Translations under genes and position numbers: made by a program
NCBI GenBank assembly: GCA_001774245.1
Contig: MEZF01000028.1
Coordinates: forward strand, 55,472 to 75,887
DNA length: 20,416 bases
Direction of reading: 5' to 3'
From: Candidatus Bathyarchaeota archaeon RBG_13_52_12
Lineage (GTDB): Archaea; Thermoproteota; Bathyarchaeia; TCS64
Notes under the pieces: generated by a model
Database searches by the model: none
Told to the model about the DNA's origin: nothing
What the model saw: the letters and a program-made list of their open reading frames with translations, nothing else
Shown: positions 1-7,805 of the stretch, piece by piece
Position numbering within the stretch: the first letter of the stretch is position 1
How the letters are laid out: every line of letters starts with the position of its first letter

Positions 1-456
1 CTAGGATTCAACGAGGTATCCATCGGGTTAGCCCTTACTGCGAACGCCCTTATAATAGCTATAGGGCTTCCAATTGTGGGCACCATCTCCGACAGGATAG
101 GGCGCTTCGTCCCGATAGTCATTGGCCTGCTCGTAAGCGTCGTAGCCTTTGGGCTCCTACCTTACACAAATGCGCCAATAATACTAGTCGTCTTGATGGC
201 CATCCTTGGACTCTGTGCCGTCCTCGAATTCCCAGTCAGTCAAGCTGTCACGATGGAGGCGCTTCCGGTTAAGGACAGAGGGTCCGCAACCGGTGTCTGG
301 GGGATGACGATGAGCCTTGGTGGGACCCTAGGTGTCTTCGCTGATAGCTACATCTTAACCATCGCGCCAATTGAGTGGATATTTTACTTCTGCGCAGTAT
401 TCAGCCTTGCAGCGAGCTTGGTCATCATAACGATGAAGAGCTTCTTCAAGGCGTAG
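1..456 (+). CDS. MFS transporter, C-terminal part (5' truncated by window edge)
   Basis: The frame is open from base 1 and ends at TAG 454-456, leaving about 151 residues of a major facilitator superfamily permease. Just before and after residue 26 there is a hydrophobic segment followed by G-T-I-S-D-R-I-G-R-F, the motif-A loop (G-x-x-x-D-R-x-G-R). Four more hydrophobic segments follow, so this is probably the second-half copy of motif A and the last membrane helices. An inner-membrane proton- or solute-coupled carrier is expected; the substrate cannot be read from this fragment. It ends 35 bases before the convergent hyuB stop, and the short spacer holds no obvious hairpin. The GTG at 76 is an internal Val codon, not the start. 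Confidence 0.85.
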   Translation, partial: LGFNEVSIGLALTANALIIAIGLPIVGTISDRIGRFVPIVIGLLVSVVAFGLLPYTNAPIILVVLMAILGLCAVLEFPVSQAVTMEALPVKDRGSATGVWGMTMSLGGTLGVFADSYILTIAPIEWIFYFCAVFSLAASLVIITMKSFFKA

Positions 457-491
457 AGAGGAGAGAGAGGTCAACCCCTTCTTATCCAGAT

Positions 492-2153
492 TTAAAGTAT
501 TTTAATGCCGTATATCCGCAGGGCAGCCTCGACTGATACAAGGCCATTAGAAATGTCTCTGTTAATCTTCTCGGGGGCTCTCTTTTTTGGGTCGCCGAAC
601 CCCCCTCCTCCCGGCGTATGGACAATGAGGGAGTCCTCCTCCTCCATCTGGACCGTGCACTTTGACGGGAGTTTTAAGATTTCCCCGTTCCTCTTAACGA
701 TCACGTACTCTCCCAGGGCGCCGGGTTCGCCACCCTCCAGGCCCCAGGGATTGATCTTAGTCCTCTCGGCTAGTATGCTGAGGGTTGCCCTCGGGGCGGT
801 TAGCATCCAGCTTCGCTCTATTCCGCATCCCCCGCGGTACTCCCCTGCGCCGCCCGTGTCTGGGAGTAGACCGTAGGAGAGGAATCGCATGGGCAGGTAG
901 GCTTCGATGCTTTCGATAGGGGTGTTCATCGTGTTAGTCATGTTTACGTGGACACCGTCGACACCATCACTGTTATAACGGCCTCCTGAACCTCCCCCGA
1001 TTGTTTCGTAGAAGGTCCACGGAGTGCCGTCAGGGCGTATACCGCCGACACTCACGTTGTTCATGGTGCCCAATCCGGCGGCGGTGACCTTACCCGGCAC
1101 AATCTTAGAGAATGCCTTCATTAGTACGTCGACGTTGCGCTGGCTTGTCTCGACGTTTCCACCCGCGACTGGTGCTGGTCTCCGCGGGTTCGTCATGGTG
1201 CCTTCGGGTATAATGAGGGTCACGGGGCGGAAGCAGCCGTCGTTGACGGGGATGGTCGGGTCAGTGACAGTAATTAGGGTGTAGTATATGCCCGCTATGG
1301 TAACGCCGAGCGGAGCGTTGATTGGCGCTTCGACCTGCGGACATGTCCCCGAATAGTCGAAGCTGATGCCACCCCCTTCCACAGTGACTCTGACTCTAAG
1401 CTCGGCGAACCCCCAACCGGGGACATCCTCCATGTAGTCAGAGGCCTCATAGACCCCGCTGGGCATCTCCGAGATAGCGGCTCTCATTCGGCGCTCCGAG
1501 TAATCCATGATCTCCTCCATGGAGGTGTGGAGAACATAGGCCCCATACTTCTCGGTGAGTTCGAGGACGCGCCTGATGCCCGTGTAATTGGCCGCGATCT
1601 GGGCACGCAGGTCCCCCATCTGAACATCGGGGGTCCTCACGTTGCTCCTTATGAGCCAGCTGAGTTCAGGATCTATAGCGCCCCCCCTGACGAACTTTAC
1701 GGGCGGTATGATGATCCCCTCCTGATAGAGCTCCGTAGAGTCGCCTGCGATGCTGCCTGGCGCCTTACCGCCGACATCTGTGTGGTGGGCCTTGTTCGCG
1801 GCGTAACCGATGAGATGGTCGACGTGGTAAATCGGGGCTATGAGAGTTAGGTCGGGAAGATGAGTGCCACTCAGGTAGGGATCATTGAGAAGTATCATGT
1901 CTCCGGGTCCCAGCGTCCCCTTATAGGCAGAAAGTCCCTCCCGGACGGCGAAGGCCATAGAGCCGAGGTGTACGGGAATGTGCTCCGCCTGAGCTATGAG
2001 GCGGCGCTTCGGGTCGAAGAGAGCGCAACTATGATCCATCCTCTCCTTGATGTTGGGGCTGTACGCTGACTTCTTTAGGGCGATACCCATCTCCTCAGCT
2101 GCGTATACTAGGGCACCCCTGATCACTTCGACGGTAGTCCTGTCGACGCTCAT
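492..2153 (-). CDS. hyuB: Hydantoinase B/oxoprolinase family protein (HyuB)
   Basis: This 553-residue protein has the full length usual for the HyuB family (N-methylhydantoinase B, 5-oxoprolinase C-terminal half, acetone carboxylase alpha-like). Visible family marks are the N-terminal D-R-T-T-V-E-V-I-R-G start, LLNDPYLSGTHLPD around residues 88-101, the likely metal-ligand block KAHHTDVGG at 121-129, and a glycine-rich P-G-G-G-G-F-G-D-P stretch near the C-terminus. The ATG start overlaps the hyuA stop by four bases (ATGA), so the two are translationally coupled and probably form one complex. The family uses ATP, hydrolysed by HyuA, to open a cyclic amide such as a hydantoin or 5-oxoproline, or to carboxylate ketones. 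Sequence alone does not fix the substrate. It is the last gene of the minus-strand kor-Nudix-hyu run and is probably cytosolic. Confidence 0.92.
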   Translation of the reverse strand: MSVDRTTVEVIRGALVYAAEEMGIALKKSAYSPNIKERMDHSCALFDPKRRLIAQAEHIPVHLGSMAFAVREGLSAYKGTLGPGDMILLNDPYLSGTHLPDLTLIAPIYHVDHLIGYAANKAHHTDVGGKAPGSIAGDSTELYQEGIIIPPVKFVRGGAIDPELSWLIRSNVRTPDVQMGDLRAQIAANYTGIRRVLELTEKYGAYVLHTSMEEIMDYSERRMRAAISEMPSGVYEASDYMEDVPGWGFAELRVRVTVEGGGISFDYSGTCPQVEAPINAPLGVTIAGIYYTLITVTDPTIPVNDGCFRPVTLIIPEGTMTNPRRPAPVAGGNVETSQRNVDVLMKAFSKIVPGKVTAAGLGTMNNVSVGGIRPDGTPWTFYETIGGGSGGRYNSDGVDGVHVNMTNTMNTPIESIEAYLPMRFLSYGLLPDTGGAGEYRGGCGIERSWMLTAPRATLSILAERTKINPWGLEGGEPGALGEYVIVKRNGEILKLPSKCTVQMEEEDSLIVHTPGGGGFGDPKKRAPEKINRDISNGLVSVEAALRIYGIKIL

Positions 2154-4228
2154 CGCTCAACCCTCTCGAGTATCATGTCACCAAATTCATCTGTCTCTAC
2201 ACACCAACCGGGATAGATTACGGTTGTAGCATCGTACTGCTCTATTACAGCGGGCCCTGTAAACTCGCTATTCCAACTCCCTCCTCTCTCGTAGATAGAG
2301 GTCTCGGCCCAGAGATCGTCAGTCTCGAAGTAAATGCGACGCGTCCCGATTTTGTCTGGCTTGCCCCTACAATTTGTCTCTTTTAAATCAGGCTTGGGAA
2401 TAGCGCCCACAGCCCTGAGTCGGAGATTTACTAGCTCGACGGGCTCTCCTTCGGCGGAGTACCCATACGACTCGGTGTGGCGTCTATGAAAATCGATGAT
2501 AGTCGCAGCCAGCGATTCGGCATCTACTCTATCTGGGGCTTTCACCGTGAGCTCATAGGCCTGTCCGAGGTATCTGAGGTCAAATTGACGGATGAAACTC
2601 ATGCTCCTCAACTTGACGCCTTCAGACGTGAGAGTGTCCTTCCCCTCCTTCTCCATCATTCGGAAAGCCGCCTCGATCTCTATCGGGTCCACTAGGCTCA
2701 CACGCTTCACAACGGGATGGATGTAGTCATGAAACATGTCGGCTGTCAGTAAGCCGAGAGCGCTAAACATGCCCGGGTTGGATGGCACTATTATCCTTTT
2801 GACCTCGAGCTCCTCCGCTAGAGCGCATACATGCATCGGGCCAGCGCCGCCGAAGGCGACGAGGGTGTACCCCCTGGGGTCGTAGCCTCGCTCAACGGAG
2901 ACCATGCGAAGTATCTTCCCCATCATCGAGTTGGCTATGCGTATAATGGCTGTGGCGACCTCCTCGGTGCCCATTGCGACCTTGTCACCGAGGTCCTCTA
3001 GTGCTTCCCTTCCCTTTTGGGGGTAGATTGGCATGCCTCCACTCAGTAGGTTTCCGGGGTTAAGGCGCCCGAGGAGCAGGTTTGCATCGGTTATCGTTGG
3101 CTTGGAACCCCCGCGTCCGTAGCATGCGGGGCCCGGGTAGGCGCCTGCACTTGTGGGGCCGATCCTCAATGCTCCACCCTCGTCGGCCCAGGCGATGGTC
3201 CCGCCACCGCTACTACACTCTGCGAGGTCTACAAAAGGGAACCTTACGGGGTAGCCGCTCCCCTTTACGAGGCGTCCCATGTGGATGTGACCGGCGACCT
3301 CGTATTCGGGGACGATCTCGGGTATTCTGCCCCTGACGGTCCCCACCTTGGCTGTTGTGCCACCCATGTCGAAGCTGATAATATCTCTAGCCCCTGCTAG
3401 CTCCCCAAGCCAAGCCGCGGCGATTACCCCAGCCGCTGGACCTGACTCCACAATCGTGACTGGCTTCTCGGCGACGCTCATTGCCATTGAGAGCCCCCCG
3501 TTGCTCTGCATCACGTAGAGAGGTGCCTCTACCCCCATCTTCCTCAGATCTTCTTCGAGTTTTGAAAGGTACTTGTGGATGATAGGCATGAGGGCTGCAT
3601 TGACTACAGCGGTGCTTGTGCGCTCGTACTCACGGTACTCATTGGAGACGCGGGTGGACGCTGTAAGGTATAGTGACGCGTTCTTCGCCTTAGCCATGGC
3701 GAACGCTCTCTCCTCATGGGAAGCGTTGGCGTAGCTGTTCAGGAAAGAGAAGGCGACTGAAGAGACGCCGAGACCACTTATCTCGTCAAGGACGTTCTCA
3801 AGTTGTCCCTCATCCAAAGCTTTTAAGATTCTGCCATCGTGTTCTACACGTTCATCGACTTCGAACCTCAGCTTCCGCTCCACGAGCATGGGCGGGCGCT
3901 GGAAGAAGAGATTGTAGACTTCGGAGCGCCTCTGGCGGCCTATCTCGACCACATCGCGGAATCCGCGCGTCGTAACGAGGGCGATCTTGGGTATCTCAAG
4001 GTCAACTTGCCCCAGTAGGGCGTTCGTGGCGATCGTCGTGGCGTGGCCGACGATCTTAACATCTTCCGGTGTGTGCCCCCGTAAGAAGATCTCTAAGGCG
4101 TCTGTGACCCCTCTCTCAGGGTTCCTCGGGACTGAGGGGACCTTGATGTTCTCTACTTTCCCCGTCTCCTCATTGAGGGCGACGAGGTCGGTGAAGGTGC
4201 CCCCGACGTCGACACTGACCCTGAACAA
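2150..4228 (-). CDS. hyuA: Hydantoinase A/oxoprolinase family ATPase subunit (HyuA)
   Basis: At 692 residues it matches the usual HyuA length. The N-terminus carries the phosphate-binding loop VDVGGTFTDLVA (residues 6-17) of the ASKHA (actin-like) ATPase fold, then GHATTIATNALLG (61-73). Further family blocks are QSNGG (241-245), ESGPAAG (261-267), SFDMGGTTAKV (285-295), a Y-G-R-G-G-S-K-P-T-I-T-D-A-N segment and F-G-G-A-G-P-M-H. The remaining C-terminal part fits the acetophenone carboxylase-like domain. It should supply ATP-dependent activation of the substrate for HyuB. The start is TTG at 4228, with GAGG at 4236-4239 seven bases upstream; no in-frame ATG or GTG lies nearby. Fifty-one bases separate it from the Nudix stop, and a weak TATA-like GTTTTTAA (4261-4268) there could give hyuAB a promoter of its own, though cotranscription with kor is also plausible. 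Confidence 0.92.
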   Translation of the reverse strand: MFRVSVDVGGTFTDLVALNEETGKVENIKVPSVPRNPERGVTDALEIFLRGHTPEDVKIVGHATTIATNALLGQVDLEIPKIALVTTRGFRDVVEIGRQRRSEVYNLFFQRPPMLVERKLRFEVDERVEHDGRILKALDEGQLENVLDEISGLGVSSVAFSFLNSYANASHEERAFAMAKAKNASLYLTASTRVSNEYREYERTSTAVVNAALMPIIHKYLSKLEEDLRKMGVEAPLYVMQSNGGLSMAMSVAEKPVTIVESGPAAGVIAAAWLGELAGARDIISFDMGGTTAKVGTVRGRIPEIVPEYEVAGHIHMGRLVKGSGYPVRFPFVDLAECSSGGGTIAWADEGGALRIGPTSAGAYPGPACYGRGGSKPTITDANLLLGRLNPGNLLSGGMPIYPQKGREALEDLGDKVAMGTEEVATAIIRIANSMMGKILRMVSVERGYDPRGYTLVAFGGAGPMHVCALAEELEVKRIIVPSNPGMFSALGLLTADMFHDYIHPVVKRVSLVDPIEIEAAFRMMEKEGKDTLTSEGVKLRSMSFIRQFDLRYLGQAYELTVKAPDRVDAESLAATIIDFHRRHTESYGYSAEGEPVELVNLRLRAVGAIPKPDLKETNCRGKPDKIGTRRIYFETDDLWAETSIYERGGSWNSEFTGPAVIEQYDATTVIYPGWCVETDEFGDMILERVER

Positions 4229-4279
4229 CTCTACGCCTCATTATGCTTAGAGGTGATGGGTTAAAAACGGCTTCGAGTC

Positions 4280-4717
4280 CTAGGCGAGGAGCCCTTCCTC
4301 GTGTGCTGTCTTCTCAACGAACTGGCGTGTCGATTCCATTATGTCAACAGCACCGAGGTTATTGAGGCTGACCCACCGTGCCTCTGCGGCGTCGTCGCCA
4401 GCGTGGGGCTCCCCCGAGACGTAGCGGCAAAGATACTCGAACAGGATGTAATGCCAGTGGACGCGACCGTCCTCATCGCGGCGGACGGAATCGAATGTGG
4501 CGAGATGCTTGATAGGGGTGCAATAGCAGCCTGTCTCCTCGCGTACCTCCCTCACCACAGCCTCTTCTACGGTCTCCCCGACCTCCACGACCCCTCCGGG
4601 TATGCCCCACTTCCCCTTGCTTGGCTCCCCGCCCCGCATAACGAGGAGAACATCTTTCTTCTTAACGACTATTCCAGCGACGCCGGGGATGGGATGGGCC
4701 GGATACTCCCTGCTCGT
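4280..4717 (-). CDS. Nudix hydrolase, probable non-standard (ACG) start
   Basis: The Nudix box is complete: with the start used here, G42-x5-E48-x7-R56-E57-V58-x-E60-E61-x-G63-C64, which binds Mg2+ and cleaves a nucleoside diphosphate-X bond. The first ATG (4639) would start at residue 27 and remove the first strands of the fold. The frame continues upstream with REYPAHPIPGVAGIVV, which looks like a normal Nudix N-terminus. Between the upstream in-frame TAG and 4639 there is no ATG, GTG or TTG. An ACG at 4717-4715 lies eight bases after the GAGG of GAGGGGAT, a good Shine-Dalgarno match, and gives 145 residues, normal for the family. That start is an inference. The gene begins ten bases after korC stops. 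The substrate (ADP-ribose, NADH, 8-oxo-dGTP or CoA-type) is not determined. Confidence 0.8.
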   Translation of the reverse strand, partial: TSREYPAHPIPGVAGIVVKKKDVLLVMRGGEPSKGKWGIPGGVVEVGETVEEAVVREVREETGCYCTPIKHLATFDSVRRDEDGRVHWHYILFEYLCRYVSGEPHAGDDAAEARWVSLNNLGAVDIMESTRQFVEKTAHEEGLLA

Positions 4718-4727
4718 GGCGATCCCC

Positions 4728-5264
4728 TCAGATCGACTTAGCCCCAGCCTCTATGGCCTTGAGATTCAAGTCGCGGAACTGTGGCCTCATAAGCGTCTTC
4801 ACGGCGTTTCTGAGCTGGTCTAGGGTTATGATCCCCGTCTTCTTGGTGTAGGCGGCGAGGATCACCATGTTTGCTACGATTGGGTTCCCTAGCTTCTCCG
4901 CGAGATCCGCGGCTGGGACGGCGACTTGCTCCACGTCCTTTCTCACTTCCTCGGGTTTGAGGCGTGAGAGTACATGGCTGTCCACCATGACTAAGCTACT
5001 CTTCCTGGCGACACCTATGTACTTCTTGTAGGCGGGGAGGCTGAGTATTAGCATCGCGTCGCTTGCTTCGAACTGGATGTCATGTATCTCTACGTCGCTG
5101 GCTATGACGATGCTCTGGGCGCTGCCGCCGCGTGCCTCGGCGCCGTAGCTGCGTGTCCCGACGACGTGGAATCCGTTCCTGAAGAGTGCCTCGCTGAGGA
5201 AGTCGGCGGCGGCGAGGATGCCCTGACCACCAGTGCCGCTGATCATAATGTTAGTCTGCATCAC
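4728..5264 (-). CDS. korC: 2-oxoacid:ferredoxin oxidoreductase, gamma subunit
   Basis: This 178-residue protein has the length and motifs of the gamma (catalytic domain III) subunit of four-subunit 2-oxoacid:ferredoxin oxidoreductases. The nucleotide-binding-like GTGGQG lies at residues 10-15 and SYGAEARGGSA at 39-49. The latter block is typical of 2-oxoglutarate-type (Kor) rather than pyruvate-type enzymes, although specificity is not proved. The frame opens with GTG at 5264 (overlapping the korB stop as GTGA) directly followed by ATG; the upstream GAGGTGA serves either start. The subunit assembles with KorA, KorB and KorD in the cytosol to oxidise a 2-oxoacid and CoA to acyl-CoA, CO2 and reduced ferredoxin. 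The Nudix gene follows after ten bases. Confidence 0.92.
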   Translation of the reverse strand: MMQTNIMISGTGGQGILAAADFLSEALFRNGFHVVGTRSYGAEARGGSAQSIVIASDVEIHDIQFEASDAMLILSLPAYKKYIGVARKSSLVMVDSHVLSRLKPEEVRKDVEQVAVPAADLAEKLGNPIVANMVILAAYTKKTGIITLDQLRNAVKTLMRPQFRDLNLKAIEAGAKSI

Positions 5265-6283
5265 TGCTCACCTCGTGCGCGTCTGCCGACCTCACGTAGA
5301 GCCTCGGTGTACTCTAGGCGTTGTTTCCGAACGAAGACCCCGATCTCCTGCTTTCCCTCGCGGGAGTCTGTTATGCGTTTGACCTCGGGGATTCCGAGCC
5401 TCGCCTTTGCTGCTTCAATGTCCGTCGCCTCAACCCTGGCAACCCTGCCGAGGGTGAGGTGGTCGACAAGCTGCGCCTTCCCAGAGTCACCTAGGGCTTT
5501 CTCAACTGCTTTGAGGGCAGATGTTGGCTCTCCGGCGAGGACTGTGTAGATGTAACTCCGCTTCTCCTCTCCGTCGTTTATGTAGGTGCTCTCCGCGAGC
5601 ATGTCGAGGAGCCTGCTGGGGAGTTCCTGTGGCGGGGCGCGTACGCCGAGTATGTTCCTCTGCTGTGTCGGGCACTGGCTTAGGACCTCGATGAAGCTGA
5701 AGCCGGGGTTCTGCATTGCCTCCTTTATGCTCCGGGTGAGTTCGAGGACGTGGTTCGTCGTCCACTTTGCGACGTAGGTGGCACCAGCTGCTGCCACGAG
5801 TTTGGCGATGTCGAAGGGTTGCTCCGGGTTTCCGTAGGGGCTCGTACTCGTCTTTGAGTCGTGTAGGGTCGTGGGGGCGATCTGCCCGCCGGTCATGGCG
5901 TAGTTGAAGTTGTTCACTAGTATGCAGGTGAGGCCGATGTTTCGGCGTGCTGCGTGGATGAGGTGGTTTCCGCCGATCCCTGCTCCGTCGCCGTCTCCGG
6001 TGAAGACTACCGTCTTCAGCGATGGGTTGAAGACCTTTGCACCCGTGGCAAAGGCGAGGGCCCTCCCGTGGGTCGTGTGAAGGGTGTCTCCCCTGAAGTG
6101 GGGGCTCGGGATCCAACTACTACACCCGATCCCTGAGACGCAGAGTATGTCGTTTACGTTCCATCCTAGGTCGTCTACGGCGCGGACGAAACAGTTGAGT
6201 ATTATACCGTTCCCGCAGCCGGGACAGAACGCGTTCAGGTTCTGGACTATGTAGTCAGCCTTAAGCTGTCCTAGGTTCTTCAT
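5261..6283 (-). CDS. korB: 2-oxoacid:ferredoxin oxidoreductase, beta (TPP-binding) subunit
   Basis: This is the thiamine pyrophosphate subunit of Kor. Cys20 and Cys23 in CPGCGNG with Cys54 in SGIGCS probably ligate a [4Fe-4S] cluster, as in the family. The TPP/Mg site is GDGD (96-99) followed by NNFNYAMTGGQ (124-134). THGRALAFATG and IGGNHLIHAARRN resemble 2-oxoglutarate-type beta subunits, and SPYGNPEQPFD follows. At 340 residues it is somewhat longer than the usual 270-300; the extra length is a charged C-terminal tail of about 70-100 residues. The ATG start overlaps the korA stop (ATGA) and its stop overlaps korC. A long open frame also runs on the same strand inside this gene, but it shows no family motifs and is a shadow. 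Confidence 0.94.
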   Translation of the reverse strand: MKNLGQLKADYIVQNLNAFCPGCGNGIILNCFVRAVDDLGWNVNDILCVSGIGCSSWIPSPHFRGDTLHTTHGRALAFATGAKVFNPSLKTVVFTGDGDGAGIGGNHLIHAARRNIGLTCILVNNFNYAMTGGQIAPTTLHDSKTSTSPYGNPEQPFDIAKLVAAAGATYVAKWTTNHVLELTRSIKEAMQNPGFSFIEVLSQCPTQQRNILGVRAPPQELPSRLLDMLAESTYINDGEEKRSYIYTVLAGEPTSALKAVEKALGDSGKAQLVDHLTLGRVARVEATDIEAAKARLGIPEVKRITDSREGKQEIGVFVRKQRLEYTEALREVGRRARGEQ

Positions 6284-7410
6284 TGCGCGAGCCTCCTTAT
6301 CTCTTGAGCGATATCGCCCTGCGTAGGCGTGACCCCGCCGAGTCGTGTAAGTGATGCGATCTTCGTTTCACCGCAGGCGACGCGCTGGACCTCACGAACA
6401 AGCTTCCCCGCGTTCATCTCGACGACGAGGATCGCGTCGACCTGATTAGCGAGTTTCGTGAACTCCTCCTCAGGGAGGGGCCAGAGGGTCTTTAGTCTAA
6501 GCAGCCCCGCTTTTATTCCCTCCTCACGGGTCTTTTTGACGGCCCCGTAGCTGGGTCGGGCAGACGCGCCGAAGCTGATGACGCCGATTTTGGCGTCGTC
6601 GAGGTTGAGCTTTGCGACGTCTCTTATCTTGGGCTCAGCTTGCGCTATCTTCTTCATTATTCGCCTGATAATGTCGCCGTGGACTTTGGGGCTAGAGTCC
6701 CTGACGCCGTTGGGTCGGTGGCTGCTGCCTGTAACTTGCAGACGGTAGCCTTGGCCGAACTTGGGCATCTCGGGAACGAGGCTAGGGTCATCCGTGCCAA
6801 ATGGGGTGACACTGGGTCCAGAGGGCGCTTTCCTGTTGATTACATCGATATTCTCAGGCACGGCCAGCTCCTCTCTTATGTGGCCGATCATCCCGTCGGC
6901 GAGGAAGTAGACGGGGGTCCTGTATTGCTCGGCGAGGTTGAAGGCGCGGATGGTGAGGTCGAACATTTCCTGAGCACTCCAAGGTGAGAGTGCGATTATC
7001 TCATAGTCACCATGAGCGCCATACCGGGCCTGGTAGAAGTCCTGCTGCGAGGCATCAGTCGACTGCCCAGTCGATGGGCCGCTGCGCTGAACGTCGACGA
7101 CTACGAGAGGAGTCTCCGTCATGTGGGCGTAGCTCAGATTCTCCTGCATGAGGCTGAAGCCGGGACCGCTTGTGGCTGTCATAGCCTTTGCGCCTGCCCA
7201 ACTCCCACCTATACAGGCGGCGATGCTCGCGATCTCGTCCTCCATCTGGAGAAACGAGCCATTCGCCTTGGGCAGCTCGTTGCTCATGTACTCTGTGATC
7301 TCGTTGGCGGGGGTGATGGGGTATCCGGCGAAGAGGCGGCACCCAGCGCGTAGCGCGCCTTCCGCGCAGGCGATGTTACCCAATACTAGGTGCTTGCCCG
7401 GTTTAAGCAA
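6280..7410 (-). CDS. korA: 2-oxoacid:ferredoxin oxidoreductase, alpha subunit
   Basis: This 376-residue protein carries the pyrimidine-binding domain of the TPP-dependent enzyme. Family blocks are GYPITPANEI (29-38), MEDEIAS (56-62), TSGPGFSLMQE (80-90) and RSGPSTGQST (109-118), followed by an A-R-Y-G-x-H-G-D-Y-E-I-I-A-L stretch common in archaeal 2-oxoglutarate-type KorA proteins. A C-terminal transketolase-like domain follows (about 260-376). The start is TTG at 7410: a stop lies just upstream in frame, and the first residues precede the conserved G-N by ten. The start lies inside the end of korD, overlapping by eight bases, so translation is probably coupled. It partners KorB, KorC and KorD and supplies CoA-dependent oxidation of a 2-oxoacid with ferredoxin as electron acceptor. 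Confidence 0.94.
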   Translation of the reverse strand: MLKPGKHLVLGNIACAEGALRAGCRLFAGYPITPANEITEYMSNELPKANGSFLQMEDEIASIAACIGGSWAGAKAMTATSGPGFSLMQENLSYAHMTETPLVVVDVQRSGPSTGQSTDASQQDFYQARYGAHGDYEIIALSPWSAQEMFDLTIRAFNLAEQYRTPVYFLADGMIGHIREELAVPENIDVINRKAPSGPSVTPFGTDDPSLVPEMPKFGQGYRLQVTGSSHRPNGVRDSSPKVHGDIIRRIMKKIAQAEPKIRDVAKLNLDDAKIGVISFGASARPSYGAVKKTREEGIKAGLLRLKTLWPLPEEEFTKLANQVDAILVVEMNAGKLVREVQRVACGETKIASLTRLGGVTPTQGDIAQEIRRLAQ

Positions 7411-7660
7411 CGGGTGTCACTTCCTCGACTTTTATTGCGAAGTCTGGGCAATAGCGCTCGCACCATCGACATCCGGTACATTTATCAGCCCCCTCCGGAA
7501 GGGTGCCCCCTAGGAGGGTTCTCTTTAGCCCGTTCTTCAAGTTCTTCCCCCCCTTCGTTTCACAGATGTGGACGCAGATTCCGCAGCCCTTGCAGGTAGC
7601 CTCATCTACCTTCGCATAGAACTTTTTAGTCAATGACTTCGCTCCCTCTGGTCGAATCAC
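7403..7660 (-). CDS. korD: 2-oxoacid:ferredoxin oxidoreductase, delta (2[4Fe-4S] ferredoxin) subunit
   Basis: This small iron-sulfur subunit has two CxxCxxCxxxC motifs, at Cys23/26/29/33 and Cys61/64/67/71 counted from the longest start. The second is followed by the usual Pro, while the first has Glu in that place. It hands electrons from the TPP site to free ferredoxin. The longest frame opens with GTG at 7660. An in-frame TTG at 7633 has GAGGGAG eight bases upstream and gives about 13 residues before the first Cys, closer to relatives, so it is the more likely true start. A TATA-like box at 7681-7690 would place the transcription start near 7660, which fits a 27-base leader for TTG or a leaderless GTG. 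It is the first gene of the kor operon. Confidence 0.9.
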   Translation of the reverse strand: MIRPEGAKSLTKKFYAKVDEATCKGCGICVHICETKGGKNLKNGLKRTLLGGTLPEGADKCTGCRWCERYCPDFAIKVEEVTPVA

Positions 7661-7680
7661 GTGAAATTGTCTTAGCTTAT

Positions 7681-7690
7681 GTTTTAAGAT
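7681..7690 (-). promoter_or_regulatory. TATA-like promoter element of the kor operon
   Basis: Read on the minus strand the element is ATCTTAAAAC. Its centre lies about 25 bases ahead of 7660, the spacing expected between an archaeal TATA box and transcription start. It is the only good candidate close to korD. Confidence 0.45.
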
Positions 7691-7713
7691 AACGGCTCAT
7701 GGGGCAGAAGCTA

Positions 7714-7723
7714 ACTAATTAGT
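7714..7723. repeat. Perfect 10-bp palindrome upstream of the kor promoter
   Basis: ACTAATTAGT is a perfect palindrome lying about 25-30 bases upstream of the kor TATA-like element, in an AT-rich 145-base spacer (7661-7805). The position suits an activator or repressor site, but AT-rich palindromes of this length also occur by chance. The rest of the spacer shows no gene or clear terminator. Confidence 0.3.
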
Positions 7724-7805
7724 CAACAAGTTACTGGAGCACCGATTCTTTTCATATCGCGCGTGTAAAACTATTATTTTGTAATTATTAATGCATAGCG
7801 TGTGC

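Noticed and set aside
457..491. Possible terminator between the convergent MFS and hyuB genes
   Set aside because: The 35-base spacer is purine-rich then CT-rich, with no stem-loop and no clear T-run on either strand.
1527..1850. Plus-strand open frame opposite hyuB
   Set aside because: HyuB is conserved across this span, so the plus-strand frame is a shadow.
5502..6116. Long open minus-strand frame (204 codons) inside korB
   Set aside because: It overlaps the strongly conserved korB coding region in another frame. Its translation is rich in Arg, Pro and His, as expected for a shadow frame, and has no family motif.
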